Part shown: positions 61,301-64,000 of the stretch, one piece after another | Layout: each line of letters starts with the position of its first letter | How positions within the stretch are numbered: the first letter of the stretch is position 1 | Source: Crocosphaera sp. | Lineage (GTDB): Bacteria; Cyanobacteriota; Cyanobacteriia; Cyanobacteriales; Microcystaceae | NCBI RefSeq assembly: GCF_030064895.1 | Contig: NZ_JASJEB010000002.1 | Span: forward strand, 39,895-103,894 | DNA: 64,000 bases | Direction: 5' to 3' | Program-made: the position numbers and the translations under genes | The notes under the pieces: generated by a model | Told to the model about the DNA's origin: nothing | Database searches by the model: none | What the model saw: only the letters and a program-made list of their open reading frames with translations

Positions 61301-63786
61301 AACCACAATCCTCGCGACCTCAATTAGGAAAACCATCTGAAATCAGTCGTAATACGAGGTTGCCTCAGCCCGCTTTGACACAGCGCACGATTCAATCTGC
61401 TGTTGCACTTCCTGATTTGACCTCTCAAGCTAAAAAACCTTTGCCAAAGAATGAAGCCTTACTAGTTAAAGCTTGGGTCGAGCAGATTGGTACTCCCCTT
61501 GTAGGATGGAAAGTTGCGATTGAGCAGACACGAGGTTCAATCAAAAAGGAATTAATTAGTGCTTTAACAAATCGGCAGGGAGAAGCTAAATTACTTCGCC
61601 TACGGTCAACAAACTACGGCTTAAAACTTCCAGGACATTCTTTAAAAGGTTACAAATGTAGTCTGGTACTCTACAGCCCTTCAGGTAAAGAGGCGATCCG
61701 GAAAAAGTTTGAGCCGAATATGTCAGCATCTGGAATTTCCTTGCCAGTTAGTTTTGCAATATTAAAAGAGATTGATTTCTTCAAAGGCCGAAAGACAAGA
61801 ACGGTTGAGGAAAAAACTCAGGCAGTTTGTCATAGGTGGCGGAAGAGACTCTCGAATCCGCGAGATAAGCACGTTAAAGATGATCTGTGTTTGGTGAATT
61901 TGATGCTGGGAGCTTTATCTGGATTGGCTAACCCACACACGCCAATGCAAAATGAAATCGTGAACAATCTCAGCAAGACCTTGCCAGAAGGTGCTGACCT
62001 CTCCACTGTCGCGGAATACGCGACAAAAGCGCGGGACATTTTAAAGGATTGCTTAGGCAATGATTATATCGAATGCGATGGCACAGGTAGTTTGAGTGAA
62101 CTCGGCAATCGTCTTCTAGAGGAAAACGGACGCTTTTCAGGCTTGAAAAGCTTGGAAAATCTCTTCGGTGAACCTGTGCCTGATTTTGAGGAAGGGCTGG
62201 GTGATCCTTCTCCCGGCGTTGGTCTTCCTGGCGAAGGCATTTTTTGGGACAAAATTTGTGAAACTAGATTTTTGGCAGGGGAAGAGGGAGAAGAACCGTT
62301 ATCCGAAGAAGCGAGGAGCCAATGGGAGCAATATTATCCTAATGGACTTCTTGCTCCTCCCTCCATTAATATCATTGAGGTACGAGATGCCAATCTTAAT
62401 GCAATTGTGCGCCGAACCGAGGTACAGGACAAAATTCTTAATTTGGAAAATCTTCTCAAGATTGAAAATGGAAATCCGGAGTCAGCTTCTAAATCTATAA
62501 ACATGGATGTGGAGCTTGACAGTTCAGAGTGTTTAGTGTTGGAAGCGGATGAAACGGGTCGTCAGTCCGTTATTACTGATATTTCTCCAGGACAACAAGT
62601 CAAACTTTATGGCTCAGGTTTTGTGAGTACCAAAGGTAAGTTGCAGGTCGATTATCGTGCTTGGGAAACTGAACCCGATTCTGGGCGGCTAGTGCCAGAT
62701 CAAAATCAATTGCCAGGTGATGGTTTTAGTAAGTTAGAGTACGATGTCTACGGGCAAGGGTTACCTGTAGATGACGCTGCTACACCGACTACTTACAATG
62801 GCGATAGACTCGTCTTTACCTGGCCTGAAACAGCTGCGAGAGATGGACTATATCGAATCCGAATCACATTTGAAAATGAATCTGATTACGCAACCTCGAT
62901 AGAACGGAACGAAGACTGTACGTTGACTATTAGCAAAGATCCTGTGCATACTCAGTATATTTATTTTGCTGTTCTGCCTCCTATGAATCGTCCCGCCGTG
63001 AGAGTAATGGCAAGAGATGTTGAGTGCATTGACTTAACCGATCCAGAAGGCTTCTTGGGAATTCCTTGGCCTGACGATGTTTCATTTATTGCAAACCCCA
63101 TACATCAGCGTTTGGTTTTGCCTACTGACAGTGAACAGGAAGTTCAAGCTGAGACTATTCCTTCTGAACCCATCACAAGTAATGGCACTTATCAATTCTG
63201 GGTTCCCGGCACTTGGACGCCAAATTTACAGCTATTTCCAACACCAAATACCCAAGCCTTTAGTCCGCTAGAAGAGCTTGAATTTCTGTTTATATCTTTC
63301 ACGTTACAGGAAGTAGACGGTGCATTCGATAGCGGTATCGTTAGCTTACTCCTCTTTGCTGCGGTTGCGGCTGCTGTTGTAGTTCTTATAGGCGTTTTGA
63401 TTATAGGCGCTATAGGACTAAGCTTTCTTGCTGCTTCCACACTACATCCATTTGTTGCGGGTTCTATTATCGCAGGTTCATGGGGTGCAGTAGATATCTT
63501 GGTACCTATAATTCTTGGAGGCGCTGGCCCGGTTTATTTTCTGCTGAGAGAAATACTGTTTACTGTTCTCGATGGTCCAGATGATATACTCACAGGCCAG
63601 GTTTTACTGGATGGGCAAAGACTCATGTATCGCTTATCTCCAGTACGCTTTCACCAAATACTCTATCCACTGAATACTGGTGATCAAGATGCCGATCAGA
63701 GTCTCGCAACGATGGATGAGGACCCTGTTCTCAATGAGGCACTTGGCGGAGTTTACAAGTTTAATCCGTCGATTGAGGTCGAGTAG
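58390..63786 (+). CDS. Giant calcineurin-like phosphoesterase multidomain protein
   Basis: 1798 aa. Residues 1-350 are helical, of unknown family. Residues about 355-700 hold a metallophosphoesterase with all metal motifs: IIFSDIHRD (360), IEAGDCEELW (413), VQGNHDSY (461), IAHGHQWDF (529) and LLGHTHNPH (664), LpxH-like in style. Then come an unknown domain (about 800-960), a prealbumin-like beta segment (LLVKAWVEQIGTPLVGWKVA), a TIG-like beta domain (about 1400-1480) and, near 1650-1720, two hydrophobic segments (LLLFAAVAAAVVVLIGVLII; FVAGSIIAGSWGAVDILVPI). GAGG precedes the ATG. Higher GC and few HIP1 sites differ from the neighbours. The substrate is unknown. Confidence 0.85.
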   Translation: MVFLPSEDFGMNPLLPEVQELLNDLIEEVTKDIKKALGSFKDLVKVAGNSRDRNRFGIINESLVILLDGAIKNGENLNDLLSEAFASWSKYLGDNVDAIEDLLSQLHDQINYNVEAFGQILEEFIKTVSDFPQLFQEIAIRVAKDIDNYRDGLEILLLPLLLSGWSAFGVDQCVDAIYLVLQSSSPRLRQRVSWFDMGISAAGVSDLQKQLLSGSAFSLPTGVLIVASLLETLRQASSSSNILPDGFTVPNPALHGIFLPVSNYLSQVVSDYLNNVDALLEALVLKFFEDAENDFEIEWLLLQLARFTPVGVLFILIGTTQKLITSPAPWLDLILNPVEEDPSLRVKRLPPPSEKKYIIFSDIHRDAASDANSDYQFGSIDHFIPNKELYLELLKHYAEKKNEKEEYEYIIIEAGDCEELWFHRDFTARPDQKLQEIINTHSDIYATLASLHARGQYYRVQGNHDSYLRDPDTFAILESAMNTTGSDPFEIYDFIIIEGVKLMQDIPLYLGLDSDPNDERRPMLIAHGHQWDFWNCDANNILGKLIVSAIVTPLDMLDDPFRDLAGISSKGSPFVNFKQRLGSLPVFNSWQSYEPAVQQLDAIQHMSDEARRFTDDVQYSETLASLMGLLIPITPSSDRNCGSLLPLLKNLLGNRCLFNLMLLGHTHNPHNEPYYDLKALPYVKEVLTGLQTAISEATLGLINVGGLGLVKSNYLNTGMTGWYENCIWAIDLGDESHGSGQPKLINWTRNTRIDRPNHMDWELPHIAREGNLTPGDEVNAYLEGLLELAGDFVKDTKDQAIDVFVNAPISEVIAMSAQSWKPIDLKIDFSQNSQREVADTFLFQCLLGLLPGQRGAFQATITLPSSLVKSLNKILRTTSHRNHPRLDHLSAAIGMLAVVEEMGRNGLRRAMTTAIETDGKQACLSFLLLLAQLQQQKAEIFNVSFKLVGNQLTATVNINGQQLPNNKLGQQPQSSRPQLGKPSEISRNTRLPQPALTQRTIQSAVALPDLTSQAKKPLPKNEALLVKAWVEQIGTPLVGWKVAIEQTRGSIKKELISALTNRQGEAKLLRLRSTNYGLKLPGHSLKGYKCSLVLYSPSGKEAIRKKFEPNMSASGISLPVSFAILKEIDFFKGRKTRTVEEKTQAVCHRWRKRLSNPRDKHVKDDLCLVNLMLGALSGLANPHTPMQNEIVNNLSKTLPEGADLSTVAEYATKARDILKDCLGNDYIECDGTGSLSELGNRLLEENGRFSGLKSLENLFGEPVPDFEEGLGDPSPGVGLPGEGIFWDKICETRFLAGEEGEEPLSEEARSQWEQYYPNGLLAPPSINIIEVRDANLNAIVRRTEVQDKILNLENLLKIENGNPESASKSINMDVELDSSECLVLEADETGRQSVITDISPGQQVKLYGSGFVSTKGKLQVDYRAWETEPDSGRLVPDQNQLPGDGFSKLEYDVYGQGLPVDDAATPTTYNGDRLVFTWPETAARDGLYRIRITFENESDYATSIERNEDCTLTISKDPVHTQYIYFAVLPPMNRPAVRVMARDVECIDLTDPEGFLGIPWPDDVSFIANPIHQRLVLPTDSEQEVQAETIPSEPITSNGTYQFWVPGTWTPNLQLFPTPNTQAFSPLEELEFLFISFTLQEVDGAFDSGIVSLLLFAAVAAAVVVLIGVLIIGAIGLSFLAASTLHPFVAGSIIAGSWGAVDILVPIILGGAGPVYFLLREILFTVLDGPDDILTGQVLLDGQRLMYRLSPVRFHQILYPLNTGDQDADQSLATMDEDPVLNEALGGVYKFNPSIEVE

Positions 63787-63835
63787 TGGTCTATCAAGTT
63801 TAATTGGACTTTGGACAAAAAGAAAATTCCACCTT

Positions 63836-64000
63836 TGACATACTCCCACCACTAATTGCTTCGCTCTTGCTACGCAATATAGTGGGGGATTCTCTCCGTA
63901 TCACTACTAGAGATTCCTTGTTCAACGAGACAACTTAGCCTGCATTATTCATGAGAGAATTGAGAACAAGCCTGAAAGCCTTATATAATAAGGAATATGG
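63836..64000 (-). pseudogene. tnpB: IS200/IS605 (TnpB) right-end remnant at window edge
   Basis: TGACATACTCCCAC followed by a stem CCACT...AGTGG with an inner ATTGC/GCAAT pair repeats the layout of the 4184-4215 end. Reading the minus strand, VVSLNKESLVVIRRESPTIL matches a TnpB C-terminal tail, but a TAA interrupts the frame just before it. The element may continue beyond the window. Confidence 0.6.

Noticed and set aside
1..64000. tRNA or rRNA genes
   Set aside because: No T-loop GTTCRANNC with flanking acceptor stems and no rRNA core sequence was recognised; a covariance scan could still find one.

Overview
This window looks like chromosome from an AT-rich cyanobacterium. Evidence is an intact psb30 (ycf12) photosystem II gene, ycf23, the cyanobacterial arginine dihydrolase/ornithine cyclodeaminase AgrE (ArgZ), an LrtA-type long HPF, a PEP-CTERM remnant, heptamer tandem repeats and many HIP1 palindromes (GCGATCGC). 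The style resembles unicellular Cyanothece/Crocosphaera-like genomes; that placement is inference. I saw no rRNA or tRNA gene.

Layout. 1-1.7 kb: 3' part of a fused C5-methyltransferase/endonuclease-like gene. 1.7-9.5 kb: radical SAM protein, ycf23, a TnpB remnant, a GIY-YIG protein whose end lies in a MITE, SnoaL-like protein, NagB-like deaminase, MFS transporter, Gfo/Idh oxidoreductase. 9.5-13 kb: tandem repeats, an LRAT-like protein with a 42-aa companion, and an overlapping NB-ARC NTPase/M28 peptidase pair. 13-24 kb: an FAD protein like the N-terminal half of SelD fusions, rsmE, a DUF1828-like pair, metH, gamma-glutamyltransferase, NHL protein. 24-29 kb: VapC remnant, RTX-type secreted protein, MITEs and a frameshifted IS1634-like element.

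29-32 kb is a defence/toxin-antitoxin graveyard: a truncated retron (predicted msr-msd RNA with a 12-bp a1/a2 inverted repeat plus the 5' part of its reverse transcriptase), a RelE-like pair, an orphan HicB, a frameshifted xisI and a ParE-like pair. 32-40 kb is housekeeping: rlmB, mrnC, a STAS protein with a probable ATT start, rimM, a double-domain SagB-like protein, psb30, a solute-binding protein, an Hpt protein and a J-domain/pentapeptide fusion. 40.5-43.4 kb is a second defence block: C5 methyltransferase with N-terminal HTH, a putative partner, and HepT/MntA. 43.5-50.2 kb carries leuA, an SDR protein, a HAD hydrolase, an NDH-2-like enzyme, hpf and lipB.

50.3-52.9 kb is again accessory: an unknown nuclease-like pair, HicB, a PEP-CTERM tail, palindrome repeats and a HigBA-type module. 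agrE, a broken DUF29 gene and small proteins follow, then three DsrE-family genes in a row (56.6-57.8 kb). The window ends with a giant 1798-aa gene holding a calcineurin-like phosphoesterase domain, between a MITE and an IS200/IS605 end.

The most unusual items are the truncated retron, the NB-ARC/M28 peptidase pair, the giant phosphoesterase protein, the 50.3-51.1 kb gene pair and the TTGCGCAA palindrome repeats shared by two distant loci.
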